The notes below the pieces were generated by a model. It was not told the origin of the DNA. It did not search any database and saw nothing but the letters and a program-made list of their open reading frames with translations. A program made the position numbers and the translations under genes. Below, piece by piece: positions 17,252 to 28,900 of a DNA stretch of 64,000 nt. The first letter of the stretch is position 1; each line of letters begins with the position of its first letter. The DNA comes from Companilactobacillus zhachilii (GTDB lineage Bacteria > Bacillota > Bacilli > Lactobacillales > Lactobacillaceae): NCBI RefSeq assembly GCF_003606365.2, contig NZ_CP031933.2:248001-312000 (forward strand). Reading direction: 5' to 3'.

Positions 17252-18245
17252 TATGAAAGATGTGGCCCAAGAAGCTGGGGTTTCTCTAGGAAGTGTTTCT
17301 AATTATTTAAATGAGAAAAAGATTCGTCCTGATGCTGAGGAACGAATTAAAAATGCAATTAAAAAATTACATTATGTGAGAAATAATGCAGCGCGTGATT
17401 TGAGGACCAATGGCTCTAGCTATGTAGTTTTTGTTTTACCTACAGTTTGGACACCATATTTTTCAGAACTAACTTTCTGGATTCAAAAAGAACTGGACCA
17501 TTACGGCTACAAAGCAATTTTATGTTTATCTGAAAATGAATATGAGCAAGAAAAAGGTTTTGTAGATATGGCTGAAGAGCAGCGTGTCGCTGGTATAATT
17601 TCAGTTTCATATTCTAATTTAACAAGTCATGTACATTCCGATATTCCATTGGTTTCAATTGAAAAAGAAGACACAGGATTATTTCCACTTGTTTCCTCAG
17701 ATAATTATTCTGGTGGTGAAATTGCGGCGGCTGAATTAAAGAAACGCCAAGCAGATAAATTTCTATTCATTGGAGCTGATCATATTTCTTCAACGGCTAT
17801 GACAGCACGAAAATCAGGTTTTGTAGATTATTGTAATCGAAATGGTATGAAATATACGATTGATAAAGTTCCATCGACACATCATCAAGAGGAATTTGAT
17901 ATTCAAATTAAGAAAATTGTTGATAATATTGCTGGATCTAAGTATCAATACCGTAATCTGGGAATATTTTCTTATACAGATGAGGTAGCTTTGAGTTTAT
18001 ACAAAGAGCTTTTGAGAAGAAATATTAAAATTCCTGAAGAAGTACAGATTGTTGGGTTTGATGGTTGGAAGCTATCACAAGATCAACAATTGTCTATTTC
18101 ATCTATTAGACAACCTGTAAAAGATATTGCAGTTAATGCCGTCAAACAACTTGACAAGAGAGTTAACAGAGAATCGACACAGGATGTACCGCGCATTATG
18201 CTTCCGGTTACTTTTTTGCAAGGAGATACAACTAAAACTATTTAG
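17244..18245 (+). CDS. LacI/GalR-family transcriptional regulator
   Basis: The 333 residues start with a helix-turn-helix (MTNMKDVAQEAGVSLGSVSNYLN), followed by a hinge helix and a periplasmic-binding-like effector domain (about 60-333). The frame opens at 17157, but the ATG at 17244 gives a canonical LacI N-terminus. It overlaps the GH13 stop by 8 bases. It sits inside the operon it probably controls, through the two palindromes at 12915 and 12979. The likely effector is a sugar or sugar phosphate from the pathway. Confidence 0.93.
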   Translation: MTNMKDVAQEAGVSLGSVSNYLNEKKIRPDAEERIKNAIKKLHYVRNNAARDLRTNGSSYVVFVLPTVWTPYFSELTFWIQKELDHYGYKAILCLSENEYEQEKGFVDMAEEQRVAGIISVSYSNLTSHVHSDIPLVSIEKEDTGLFPLVSSDNYSGGEIAAAELKKRQADKFLFIGADHISSTAMTARKSGFVDYCNRNGMKYTIDKVPSTHHQEEFDIQIKKIVDNIAGSKYQYRNLGIFSYTDEVALSLYKELLRRNIKIPEEVQIVGFDGWKLSQDQQLSISSIRQPVKDIAVNAVKQLDKRVNRESTQDVPRIMLPVTFLQGDTTKTI

Positions 18246-18256
18246 GAGTATATATT

Positions 18257-20279
18257 ATGTTTAATGAAAAACAATTTAATTGGTTAGAGTGGTCATTAAA
18301 CGGGAAAACATTACAAATAATTCCTTGGGGTCACGGACTTAGAGTCTGTGACTCTTTTAGTAATGAAGACAACAATTGGGCACTTACTGAAAAGGTTAGT
18401 AAACAGAGCAATTTTTTGGTTAAATACCAAAATAATTCAGCATCTATTATTAATGGAAAAATACGTGCAGAAGTTGATAAAAACGGTAAAGTGATTTTTT
18501 TCAATCAACATGGAAAAATGTTGTTAGAAGAGTTTTGGAGGTTTAGAAAAAAGAGCATCAGACAAGTCGATGAATCAACGTTTGTAGATGAGAATATGCT
18601 TAATAATTTTGTCAGTGCTTTAAAAATTCCTGGACGAGAGTTTAAACCGGTAATAGGAGGAGATTATCAAGTACATGTACGTTTTGAAGCTAATGAAGAT
18701 GAAAAAATCTTTGGCATGGGTCAGTATCAACAAAAACAACTGAATTTAAAGGGATGTCGTTTAGAGTTAGCTCATCGAAATTCCCAAGCATCAGTTCCAT
18801 TTATGCTTTCCAATAGGGGATATGGCTTTTTGTGGAATAATCCTTCGATTGGAGAAGTGACTTTTGCTGAAAACGGAACAGATTGGTATGCGAGTGATAC
18901 TAAAAAAATTGATTATTGGATCTGTGCAGATGATACTCCTAAATATATCTTAGAAGATTATACAGAAGTAACAGGGCGTGCTCCCGAAATGCCGGATTAT
19001 GGATTAGGTTTGTGGCAAAGTAAATTGAGATATCGCTCACAAGATGAGGTTTTGAAAGTAGCACATAAATACTATGATAATGGAATCCCATTGTCTGTGA
19101 TTGTCGTTGATTACTTTCATTGGCCAACACAAGGGGATTTTAAATTTGATAAGCAATATTGGCCAAATCCCCAACAGATGGTAAACGAATTAGACAAAAT
19201 GGGAATAAAATTAATGGTTTCAATTTGGCCTAACATTGATAAGCAGAGTGAAAACTATCAGGAAATGTTGGACAAGGGTTATCTAGTTAAATCAGATAGA
19301 GGTAATGGTTTAACAATGTTGTTCCAAGGTAATACTACTTTTTTTGATGCAACTAATCCTAAGGCAAGAGAATTTGTTTGGAGTAAGGTTAAAAAAATTA
19401 TTTTGATAAGGGAGTACATATATTTTGGTTGGATGAGGCTGAGCCAGAGTACAGCCCTTATGATTATGACAACTATCGTCTTTATGATGGTAGAAATACC
19501 CAGGTGGGTAACGTTTATCCGAAAGAATACTCTAAGGGATTTTATGAAGGTATGAGAATGTCTGGTCAAAAGAAATTGTTAATTTGGTTCGTTCAGCCTG
19601 GGCGGGTAGCCAAAAATATGGAGCCTTAGTTTGGACTGGAGATATTGATTCTAGTTTTCGTTCGTTCAAATATCAGTATCAATGTGGTTTGAATATGGGA
19701 ATTGCTGGAATTCCATGGTGGACAACGGATATTGGAGGATTTCATGGAGGCAATCCTGAGGATGATAAATTTAGAGAATTAATGATTCGTTGGTTTGAGT
19801 TTGAAACTTTTTGTCCTGTGTTAAGGATGCACGGCGATAGAGAACCACATACTTTGCCTTTAAGTAATCGTGGTGGTGGAAAAGTTGAGACTGGAGCTGG
19901 AAATGAAGTTTGGTCATATGGACAAAAAGCTTTTGAAATTATGAAGGAGTATATTAAAGAACGAAGTAGGATGAAACCATATATTGCTGAAATAATGAAT
20001 GAAGCTCATGAAAAAGGGTATCCAGTTATGAGACCATTGTTTTTCGAATTTCCAGATGATAAGAAGTCATGGGATATTTCAAATCAACATATGTTTGGAG
20101 GCAAGTTACTTGTAGCTCCAATTTTTGATTATGGAGTTAGACAGCGAATGGTATATTTACCGAAATTAACCTCAAATAAAAAATGGATCAATATAAATAA
20201 TGGTGATTCATATATTGGTGGACAAGAATATCTGGTTGAAGCTCCATTAAATGTTATACCTGTTTTTAAAAAGGTCTGA
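18257..20279 (+). pseudogene. GH31 alpha-glycosidase (alpha-xylosidase/alpha-glucosidase), frame broken twice
   Basis: The pieces read in three frames and together make a complete GH31 enzyme: an N-terminal beta-sandwich, a TIM barrel with nucleophile motif FWLDEAEPE (near base 19425), VRSAWAGSQKYGALVW, and the RMHGDREPH acid/base region (near 19830). Frame is lost in an A7 run (19391-19397) and an A4 run (19568-19571); adding one A at each restores KKNYFDKGVHIFWLDEAEP and QKEIVNLVRSAWAG. The repaired length, 2025 bases (674 aa), is divisible by three. The WLDEAEPE form resembles XylS-type alpha-xylosidases. It is either a recent pseudogene or, more likely, affected by base-calling errors. 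Confidence 0.85.
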
Positions 20280-20342
20280 ATTTGCATTATTATATAACGT
20301 ATACTTAATGTATTATTTATTTAATTGAGGAAAATGTAAATT

Positions 20343-21266
20343 ATGTATCAATTCAAACAACAATTATCAAATCCCAACACTAACTATTTCATAATAGATT
20401 CAAGCTCCAGTCCCGACCACAACGATGTTGATTTTAAATTTTACAGTTACCAAAATAAAAGTAACAAGCAACTTCACGCGGGAGATTTAATCATATATCG
20501 CCGCTCAGGTAGTGCTTCAGAATGGGGGAATGAATTCTATCTCTATGGCGCAGCCGAGTTTGGTGAGACGGTGCGGGAAGATTTAGAAACAGGTAACAGT
20601 TTAGTTACGATTCACAATCCCTATTTGTTTTCTCATCGTTTAATGAAACAAAATTTGCGCACCTTTGATTGGACATTTCGTACATTTAAGGGGAAATGGT
20701 CTAATTTTTTTAATATGAATGGCATTACTCAAATAACTAAAAAGGACTTTGAAGGATTATTACAGCGTCAAAAAAGTTTAGTGTCGGATGAACCGAATTT
20801 GTCGCCGGAAGAAGAAGCTATTGCAGTAAAATGTTATCAAGCTGAAAAAATGGAAGCTTATTTTATCAATGACAAGGCTAAAGGGACGCCCACTCGCAAT
20901 GCAGTGAATAAGTTTTTTTCTGATAAAGTAAAATTTAATTATCACTATAAGTCAGCACTTGTAGCTGATAAGGATGAAATGGATTTAGAAGCCGTCCGAA
21001 TCGTTCCTTGGGAAGATGATAATGAAATTCGTTTGGACCCCCGTAATGGAATTTGCTTAACCAAATTATTAGCAGAAGCCTTTACACAAGGGTACTTCAC
21101 GTTGACAGACGATGGCCATGTGTTTGTTTCAACTGAGGCTTCCGTTAACCCAGAAGTCAATATAGCATTAAATAAATATCGTAATAGAAAAATACATATG
21201 AATCGCGAATATTCTCCTAATAAAAAATATTTGCAATACCATCGAGAACACATTTTCAGAAAATAA
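20343..21266 (+). CDS. Protein with a degenerate HNH (HNH_2-like) domain and an N-terminal reader-like domain
   Basis: The 307-aa protein has a C-terminal segment (about 215-270) that follows the HNH_2 restriction-endonuclease pattern: VRIVPWEDDNEIRLDPRNG, then ICLTKLLAEAFTQGYFTLTD. The usual catalytic AHI is VRI here, and the usual LHxxFD is LLAEAFT, so the metal-binding histidines are missing. The N-terminal half has HAGDLIIYRRSGSASEWGNEF, which recalls PUA/EVE-like modified-base readers, but I cannot assign it firmly. It has its own GAGGAAAATG ribosome site and stands alone between the sugar operon and carAB. The nuclease is probably dead; a DNA- or RNA-binding role is inferred. Confidence 0.6.
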   Translation: MYQFKQQLSNPNTNYFIIDSSSSPDHNDVDFKFYSYQNKSNKQLHAGDLIIYRRSGSASEWGNEFYLYGAAEFGETVREDLETGNSLVTIHNPYLFSHRLMKQNLRTFDWTFRTFKGKWSNFFNMNGITQITKKDFEGLLQRQKSLVSDEPNLSPEEEAIAVKCYQAEKMEAYFINDKAKGTPTRNAVNKFFSDKVKFNYHYKSALVADKDEMDLEAVRIVPWEDDNEIRLDPRNGICLTKLLAEAFTQGYFTLTDDGHVFVSTEASVNPEVNIALNKYRNRKIHMNREYSPNKKYLQYHREHIFRK

Positions 21267-21271
21267 TGATA

Positions 21272-21300
21272 TTGACTAATCAACATCTCATTTGTATTAT
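21272..21300 (+). promoter_or_regulatory. Promoter of carAB
   Basis: TTGACT (21272-21277) and TATTAT (21295-21300) are exactly 17 bases apart, just after the previous gene's stop and before the first attenuator. Confidence 0.85.
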
Positions 21301-21321
21301 AAATACAACAACTTTTAATTA

Positions 21322-21410
21322 AGTCCAGTGAGGCTTAGAAAGTAATCGCTTCGGAGAAAACTCCCAGACTAAACTTTCTTTGCCAAATGGTGAAGGAAGT
21401 TTTTTATTTT
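21322..21410 (+). promoter_or_regulatory. PyrR-type attenuator 1 in the carAB leader
   Basis: AGTCCAGTGAGGCT (21322-21335) fits the PyrR RNA-binding consensus ARUCCNGNGAGGYU. It is followed by a terminator hairpin (AAACTTTCTT with AAGGAAGTTT) and a T run ending about 21407. UMP-bound PyrR should stabilise the anti-antiterminator and stop transcription before carA. Confidence 0.8.
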
Positions 21411-21445
21411 CAGTTGAAAATTGTTAAAGCTATGAATTTTTAATC

Positions 21446-21530
21446 GGATCCAGAGAGGTCCCGAAGGTTCAGTCTGTATTTAATCGTCTAAGACAAAACT
21501 TGCGGGATGCTCACCAGCATCTCTTTTTTT
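21446..21530 (+). promoter_or_regulatory. PyrR-type attenuator 2 in the carAB leader
   Basis: GGATCCAGAGAGGTC (21446-21460) has the same core (TCCAGAGAGG). The terminator is a GATGCT/AGCATC stem followed by seven T's (21502-21530), just before the carA ribosome site. Two attenuators in series should give a steeper response to uridine nucleotides. Confidence 0.8.
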
Positions 21531-21561
21531 ATACAATTTTTAAGCAATTCGGAGGACAAAA

Positions 21562-22620
21562 ATGAAAAGATACCTAGTTTTTGAAGATGGAACGTACTTT
21601 GAAGGCACTGCTTTTGGTAGTGATACCGAAACAATCGGTGAACTGGTTTTTACTACGGGGATGAGTGGCTATCAGGAAGCAATCACTGATCAATCGTATA
21701 ACGGTCAAATTATTAACTTTTGCGCACCAATGATTGGAAACTATGGTGTTTCTAAGGAGTTCAATGAATCGCAAACGCCGACGATTAAAGGAGTTTTGGC
21801 ACGGGAAATAAGTGATGTTGTCGGTAATTATCAAAGTGAGATGACAATTGATGAATTTCTAAAGCAAGAAAAAGTTCCAGGTATTCGACGAATTGATACA
21901 CGAGCAATAACTTTAAAAATTAGAAAAGCGGGTTCTTTGAAAGCTGCGATTGTAGACGATTTAAATTCAGGTTTATTAGACCAACTAAGTTCTTGGCAAT
22001 TAGACGATGAACAATTACAAAAGAGTATTAATCCCGTGCCTACTAGATTTCCCGGTAGCGGCAAGCACGTCGTTTTACTGGATTTTGGTTACAAGGAAAG
22101 TATCGTATCAGAGTTAACAAAACGTAGTTTACAAGTAACAGTTGTACCAGGAAATACATCTTTAGCTGAAATTGAAAACCTAAATCCAGATGGAATTATG
22201 TTGAGTAATGGCCCTGGTGATCCCACAAGACATGAAGATGTTTTGCCAACAATTGTTGAATTAGAAAAGCGTTATCCGGTCTTCGGAATTTGTATGGGAC
22301 ATCAACTGTTGTGCTTAGCCAATGGTGCGAAGACTTTTAAGATGAAATTTGGTCATCGCGGTTTTAACCATCCAGTCAAAGATATTGCTAGTGGTCGGAT
22401 TTATTTCACTTCGCAAAATCACGGTTACGCTGTGGATGAAGCTTCAATTGCAGTAACGGATTTAAAAATTGCTCAGGTTGAATTGAATGACCAAACAGTT
22501 GAAGGAGTTGAACATACTAAATACAACGCCTTTTCTGTACAATTTCACCCCGATGCTAAACCAGGTCCACACGATGCGGACTTCTTGTTTAATAAATTTT
22601 GGGACATGATTAATAAATAG
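21562..22620 (+). CDS. carA: Carbamoyl-phosphate synthase, small (glutamine amidotransferase) subunit
   Basis: This subunit hydrolyses glutamine and channels ammonia to CarB for carbamoyl phosphate synthesis, the first step of the pyrimidine and arginine pathways. It is 352 aa. The N-terminal CPSase small-chain domain is followed by a class I amidotransferase with nucleophile Cys244 (CMGHQL) and the His/Glu-type motif [12 protein letters not shown]; the usual HPE is HPD here. A strong GGAGGAC site precedes the ATG. The two upstream attenuators suggest a pyrimidine-specific enzyme and not an arginine one. Confidence 0.97.
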   Translation: MKRYLVFEDGTYFEGTAFGSDTETIGELVFTTGMSGYQEAITDQSYNGQIINFCAPMIGNYGVSKEFNESQTPTIKGVLAREISDVVGNYQSEMTIDEFLKQEKVPGIRRIDTRAITLKIRKAGSLKAAIVDDLNSGLLDQLSSWQLDDEQLQKSINPVPTRFPGSGKHVVLLDFGYKESIVSELTKRSLQVTVVPGNTSLAEIENLNPDGIMLSNGPGDPTRHEDVLPTIVELEKRYPVFGICMGHQLLCLANGAKTFKMKFGHRGFNHPVKDIASGRIYFTSQNHGYAVDEASIAVTDLKIAQVELNDQTVEGVEHTKYNAFSVQFHPDAKPGPHDADFLFNKFWDMINK

Positions 22621-22636
22621 CTGGAGGAAAATTAAA

Positions 22637-25600
22637 TTGCCAAAAAGAACAGATCTTAAAAAAATTATGATTATCGGTTCTGGCCCAATTATTATTGGTC
22701 AAGCCGCCGAATTCGATTATTCTGGGACTCAAGCATGTTTAGCATTGAAAGAAGAAGGTTACGAGACAGTTTTAATTAATTCCAATCCAGCAACTATCAT
22801 GACTGATAAGCATATTGCCGATAAAGTCTACATAGAACCGATTACCTTGGAATTTGTTGAAAAAGTTTTGGTTAAAGAGCATCCTGATGCTATTATTCCC
22901 ACATTAGGTGGTCAAACTGGTTTGAATATGGCAGTTCAACTGCAAGAAGCCGGCATTCTGGATCAACTTGATATTGAAATTATTGGGACTAAATTAAACA
23001 CAATCAATGAAGCCGAAGATCGTGAAGAGTTTAAAGAATTAATGAATAAACTACATGAACCAGTTCCGGCCTCAATGTCAGCTCATAGTTATAAGGTGGC
23101 AAAGAAGTTTGTTGACGAGATCGGTTTCCCAGTTATTATTCGACCAGCTTTTACCATGGGTGGAACTGGCGGTGGGGTCGCTCACGATTATGTTGAATTG
23201 GAAGAATTTGTTGAACGTGGCTTGAAGGCATCCCCTTCCACTGAAGTATTGATTGAACAAAGCATTGCCGGCTTTAAGGAAATTGAATTTGAAGTTATGC
23301 GCGACAGTGCTGATAATGCACTGGCAGTTTGTCATATGGAAAATATTGATCCAGTCGGAATTCATACCGGGGATTCAATCGTTATTTCACCAATTCAAAC
23401 ACTGACTGATACTGAAATTCAAAAACTACGTGATGTTTCCTTGAAAATTATTAGAGCCTTAAAAATCGAAGGTGGTTGTAATGTTCAGCTAGCCATTGAT
23501 ACTAAGACAAGCAAGTATTTCATTATTGAAGTAAATCCGCGTGTCAGCCGTTCATCAGCATTAGCTTCAAAAGCAACTGGTTATCCAATTGCCAAGATTG
23601 CCGCAAAGATTGCAGTCGGTTTAACACTGGATGAAATTATTAATCCAATTACTGGGAAAACTTTCGCCCAGTTTGAACCAGCATTAGATTACGTTGTCTG
23701 CAAGATTCCACGTTGGCCATTTGACAAGTTTTCTAAAGCTGACCGAAAAATTGGTACGCAGATGAAGGCTACTGGTGAAGTCATGGCATTAGGCCGTAAT
23801 TTAGAAGAAGCCATGCAAAAAGCAGTTCGTTCGTTGGAAATTGATCAAGAGGATTTACTGATGGATTCACTAACAGATAAATCACTGGCTGAATTACAAG
23901 AGTATGTCCAAATTCCAACAGATGACAGAATATTTTATTTAGCAGAGTTGTTGAGACGTGATGTTTCCTATGAAACTATTAATGAATTAACCGGTATTAA
24001 TCCGTTCTTCCTTTCAAAAATCAAGAGTATTGTTGACTATGAAAAAGTTCTGACGAGTGGAACTTTAGACAAAGATATTATTTTAGAAGCTAAACAATTA
24101 GGCTTTTCTGATAAAACAATTGCGAGATTAAACAATTTGGATGAAGATATTATCCGCCACTTTCGTATTCAAAGTAATGTCTTACCAACATATAAAACTG
24201 TTGATACTTGTGCTGGTGAATTTGAAGCGGCCGCCCCTTATTTCTATAGTACTTATGAAACAGAAAATGAATCGCAACAAATTTCTAATAAATCGGTTCT
24301 TATTTTAGGTTCAGGTCCGATTCGCATTGGTCAAGGAATTGAATTTGATTATTCAACGGTTCATTGCGTCAGAGCGGTACAACAAATGGGTTATAAAGCA
24401 ATTGTTATTAATAATAATCCGGAAACAGTTTCGACTGATTATTCAGTAGCTGATAAATTATACTTTGAACCATTAACTTTGGAAGATGTTTTGAATGTTT
24501 GTGATTTGGAAAAACCACTTGGAGCAATTGTTCAATTTGGGGGCCAAACCTCTGTTAATTTGGCGGAATCCTTACAAGCTAATGGTATTAAGATTCTTGG
24601 TACACAAGTAGAAGATATCAATCGTGCCGAAGATCGTGATCTTTTTGACCAAATTATTAAGAAATTAGACATTCCGCAGCCAGACGGCGGAACGGCAACA
24701 TCCCAAGCTGGTGCTCTAAAAGTTGCCCATGAAATTGGTTATCCAGTTTTGATTCGTCCTAGTTATGTGCTCGGCGGTAGGGCAATGGAAATTGTGAGAT
24801 CTGATGAAGAACTTAACAAGTACATGCATGAGGCGGTTCACGTTTCAAATGATCATCCCGTCTTGATTGATACTTATTTAACTGGACGTGAATGTGAAAT
24901 TGATGCCTTAAGTGATGGAGAAAATGTCTTATTACCAGGTATTATCGAACATATTGAACGTTCAGGTGTCCATTCAGGCGATTCAATGGCAGTTTATCCA
25001 CCCCAAAATATTTCTGAAGAAGTCCAAGCTCAAATTGTTAAATACGCGAAATTGTTAGCAGCAGAATTGAAATGTGTTGGTATTATGAATATTCAATTTG
25101 TTATTCATGATAATCAAGCTTACGTTATTGAAGTTAATCCACGTGCTAGTCGGACAGTGCCTTATTTAAGCAAAGTTACTAGTATCCAAATGGCAAGAAT
25201 TGCTACCAAGTTGATTCTTGGTGCTGATTTTAATACCTTGGGATTAGAACCAGGTTTGGAACCAGAATCTCGTTTGATTCATGTTAAAGCACCAACATTC
25301 TCTTTCAATAAATTAAACAATGTGGATAGTGCTTTGGGACCTGAAATGAAGTCGACTGGTGAAGTTATGGGAACTGGGCTTGATTATACAGAAGCTTTGT
25401 ATAAGGCTTTCGAAGCTACTAATCAACCGATCAAGGATGCAGGAAATGTTTTGATTACTGTGAATGATAATGACAAGCAAGAAGCAAGCTTATTAGCACG
25501 TCGTTTCCACAATGTTGGTTTCCAAGTATTGGCAACTAAGGGAACAGCAGCATATTTAAATCAAGAAGGTATCGAAGCAAAGGTAGTGCCAACAGTTGGC

Positions 25601-25813
25601 CAAGCACCAGAAGATATTATTTATTATTTGAGTCACAATAAGATTCAATTGTTGATCAATACAATGGGTGAGAGCCGAGGTAATCATTCTGATGGTTATA
25701 TTATTCGTCAAAATGCCGTCTTAAATTCAGTGCCATTGTACACATCTTTAGATACAGCCAATGCTATTTTGAAAGTATTGGAAAAACGATTTATTAGTGT
25801 TAATGCTCTTTAA
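22637..25813 (+). CDS. carB: Carbamoyl-phosphate synthase, large subunit
   Basis: The 1058-aa subunit has two ATP-grasp halves (about 1-400 and 550-935), each starting with a GSGPI(I/R)IGQ nucleotide loop. An oligomerisation region lies between them and a C-terminal methylglyoxal-synthase-like allosteric domain (about 935-1058, [16 protein letters not shown]) that binds UMP or other effectors. It starts at TTG after CTGGAGGAAAATT, 16 bases after carA. No other pyr gene follows, which is unusual for a PyrR-controlled unit in lactobacilli. Confidence 0.97.
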   Translation: MPKRTDLKKIMIIGSGPIIIGQAAEFDYSGTQACLALKEEGYETVLINSNPATIMTDKHIADKVYIEPITLEFVEKVLVKEHPDAIIPTLGGQTGLNMAVQLQEAGILDQLDIEIIGTKLNTINEAEDREEFKELMNKLHEPVPASMSAHSYKVAKKFVDEIGFPVIIRPAFTMGGTGGGVAHDYVELEEFVERGLKASPSTEVLIEQSIAGFKEIEFEVMRDSADNALAVCHMENIDPVGIHTGDSIVISPIQTLTDTEIQKLRDVSLKIIRALKIEGGCNVQLAIDTKTSKYFIIEVNPRVSRSSALASKATGYPIAKIAAKIAVGLTLDEIINPITGKTFAQFEPALDYVVCKIPRWPFDKFSKADRKIGTQMKATGEVMALGRNLEEAMQKAVRSLEIDQEDLLMDSLTDKSLAELQEYVQIPTDDRIFYLAELLRRDVSYETINELTGINPFFLSKIKSIVDYEKVLTSGTLDKDIILEAKQLGFSDKTIARLNNLDEDIIRHFRIQSNVLPTYKTVDTCAGEFEAAAPYFYSTYETENESQQISNKSVLILGSGPIRIGQGIEFDYSTVHCVRAVQQMGYKAIVINNNPETVSTDYSVADKLYFEPLTLEDVLNVCDLEKPLGAIVQFGGQTSVNLAESLQANGIKILGTQVEDINRAEDRDLFDQIIKKLDIPQPDGGTATSQAGALKVAHEIGYPVLIRPSYVLGGRAMEIVRSDEELNKYMHEAVHVSNDHPVLIDTYLTGRECEIDALSDGENVLLPGIIEHIERSGVHSGDSMAVYPPQNISEEVQAQIVKYAKLLAAELKCVGIMNIQFVIHDNQAYVIEVNPRASRTVPYLSKVTSIQMARIATKLILGADFNTLGLEPGLEPESRLIHVKAPTFSFNKLNNVDSALGPEMKSTGEVMGTGLDYTEALYKAFEATNQPIKDAGNVLITVNDNDKQEASLLARRFHNVGFQVLATKGTAAYLNQEGIEAKVVPTVGQAPEDIIYYLSHNKIQLLINTMGESRGNHSDGYIIRQNAVLNSVPLYTSLDTANAILKVLEKRFISVNAL

Positions 25814-25816
25814 AGA

Positions 25817-25927
25817 GTGGGACAAAACGTGTTCAGCTTTCGAGTATTAAGGCAAATGACCCCAGTAATCTGATTTTGGATTGCTGGGGTCATTTGTTTT
25901 AAGTGGAAAAAACTATGTTTTGTTCCG
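25817..25927. repeat. Intergenic palindromic repeat, copy 1 of 3
   Basis: A ~110-base imperfect palindrome with ends GGGACAAAAC and GTTTTGTTCC and a strong central hairpin (GCAAATGACCCCAGTAATC with GGATTGCTGGGGTCATTTGT). Related copies lie at 36717-36825 (opposite strand) and 49065-49174. It lies between convergent carB and sbcC and may also act as their terminator. Confidence 0.9.
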
Positions 25928-25935
25928 AATTTTTT

Positions 25936-28900
25936 TTACTTATTAATGAGTTCAATTTTACTTTTACCATCGCCAAGTTTTTTGACAAGTAGTTGTTGGC
26001 CGATACTTTGTTTCATCGATTCGATATGACTGATAACGCCGACCATCCGGTTTTTACCAATATCCTCAAGAGCGTTCATGGCTTCATCAAGGGTTTCATC
26101 GTCAAGTGAACCGAAACCTTCGTCAACAAAGAGGGCATCTATTTGCACACCATTAGCTGATGATTGAACGACTTCGCTTAATGAGAGTGCAATTGATAAA
26201 GCGGCAATAAACGTTTCACCACCAGATAAAGTATCTGATGAGCGGATGGCGTTGGTTTCACGATCATAAACATTGATATCAAGACCGTGGTCGCGTTGCT
26301 TATCAGCCGCTTTTTCGGAAATGACAAATGAGTAACGATTATGTGATAGACGATTTAAGAAAGTGTCGTTAGCATATGACAAAATATTTTGAAGATAATT
26401 TTGAACGACGTACGTTTCGAGTTTTAACTTACTATCGTTGCCATCTTTACCATTAACAACGTTGTAAAGACTAGTAATAGCAGCTAATTCTTTAGCAAAT
26501 TCACCTTGCTTCTTCATAATACTTTGGACTTTATCGAAACTCTTTTGAGTATTCGTAAAGTCAGTTTTGGCATTAGCAGAAGCTGTAATGGCAGTGTTTC
26601 GCTGTACTTGGACTTCATCTAAAGCTTTTTTTAAATCTTCAGTATTGGGTTTAGTTAAACCTTCAACAGATTTTTGTAGTTTAGTTATATTATCAGTTAA
26701 AAGTTCTTTTTCTTTATTGTAGCTAATGATTATATTTTGAAGTTCTGAAAGCCTATTTTGATCTAATTCATTGATTAATTGGTCAAGAACTTTTAAGTCA
26801 TTGGTTTTAGCTGACGAATCGTTCAATGCTTGATTTAATTTGTCAGAGAGTTCCTGAATTGTCTTATTTTGTTTATTTAAACGATCCTTAATATCGTTCA
26901 AATGAATTTGAGCGTTGCTGTAGGCTTTTTCGTTTGTATTCAGACTATCTTGAGCGTTCTTTAAGTTAGTTTGGAACTTGGTATATGCTTGCTTTAATTT
27001 AGTCTGTTGTTGAATTAGTTCTTCACTCGATAAATCGGAATCGTCTAATGTTTGTAATTTAACTTTTAAATCATTTTTACGAGTTTGCTGTTGAACAGTC
27101 AAACGTTCTAGTTTCGATGTGGCTGTTGTTAGTTCGCTCTGGGCAGTTTGTTGTTGCTGTTCTAAGACAGTGATTTCATCAGTTAATTTTTGAGCTCGCT
27201 GTAATTTTTGATTGATTTCATCAATTTTTATTTGGAAGACAACTTTGATTTTTGCCAAATCGAATTCTGCCGGTAGGTCAACGGTAACTTGTGTTAGTAA
27301 TTCATTGTACTTAGAGGAAAGATTGCGTAAAGCTGAAACGGATTCTTGTTGCTTTTGACTAAACTCCTTTGAAAGCTCATCTAATGTTTGATTGATTTCT
27401 TTAACGGCATTGTCAGCTGCGGCATATTGTTTCTGTGAATCATCAACTTCGTCCATAGCTTGACGTAAATTAGTTTCATCGGTTGTGATGTGTTCATCCG
27501 CGTAGGGATGATCAGTTGAACCGCAAACGGGACAAGCTTCACCAGAAGTTAGTTCTTGACGTAATTGAGCAATCATCAAAGCTTGGCGAGTCTTAATTTT
27601 TGCTTGATAATCCTTTTTGGCATCTTCTAATTTTTGAGCTTTATTTTCTGCTTCAGTCGTCAATTTTTTTAGTCGTTCTTGTAGTTTCTGATTTTCAGAG
27701 ACGATTAGATTGCATTGGTTTTCTAAAGGAGTCAATGTATCAATTAAATTTTCCTTTTCGCTATTCAATTGATCTTTTTGTTTATCTAAACCCGAAAATT
27801 CTTTCAATAACTGTTGTTTGGTTGAAATATTTGTTTTGACTTCAGTCATAGTAGCATTTTGGTCAAGGACTTTTGTTTTAGCAGTGGCTAATTGTGGTTC
27901 TAATTGTTTTAATTCTTGACGAATATTTTCAATATCGCGGACTTTGGTAATTATGACGCTGAGTTTTTGTGCTTGTTCATTTTTATCATCAAATTTTTTT
28001 ATTTGTTTACTAAGATGTTCATAGTCTTTTTTTGCCTGATTCCATGTATTCTCAGCAGAGGATAATTCTTCAGTAACAGTTTGTTCTTCCTTTGTGGTCT
28101 CATGTTGTTCAGTTGTGGTTCGATCGAGATCACGAACAGTTTCACGTAATGGTTGAGCCCATGATAATTCAGCCACATGTTTTTCGTCTTGAGCAATCGT
28201 TTGGGACTTATCGGTAATTTTAATTTTGAATTCTGCTTTTGATTCAGCCAATTTATCAAAATTGTTTTTGATAGTTTCAGCATCATGATATTTTTATCGG
28301 CCTTTTGCCATTCAGTTTCAATTTTTTTCTCTGCTGATTGTGTAGCGGTCCATTTTTCTTGTCTTTGATCGACATATTTCTTTAAGGTGGCCGTTAACTG
28401 ATCATTAGGGATGGCTTTTAGTTCAGTTTGCTCTTCATCAGTCCAAACAGGAGATTCGGTTTGTGATTTTAATTCATTATTAAAATCAGTTGATTTGCTG
28501 TTGGCAGCGGTGTAATGTTCTTTCAATTTAGCTGTGAAATCAGTGAACAGTTGTGTGCCGAAGATTTTTTTGAGAATTTTTTCTTTATCGTTGGTATTGG
28601 ATTTAAGAAATTCGGAGAAGTCATTTTGTGGTAATAAAATGATTTTTTTGAACTGATCAGCGTTAAGATTCAAAATTTCGGTAATAGCGATGCCGACATC
28701 AGCTGGTTTAGTAGCAATACTTTCGACTTCTACACCATCAACATCGTCAACTACTGACAGATTGGCGGTTGGATTTCGTGTAGTTGTACCAGTGCCACGT
28801 TCCTTAGCCAGAGTTTGCAATGGGGTGCGTTCAATTTTGTAGATTTTACCACTTTGTTCAAAGTAAAAAATTACTTTAGTAACATCTTTGGGACCAGCAA

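Noticed and set aside
19429..19629. Short ORF as a separate gene
   Set aside because: It is the central part of the GH31 enzyme in a shifted frame.
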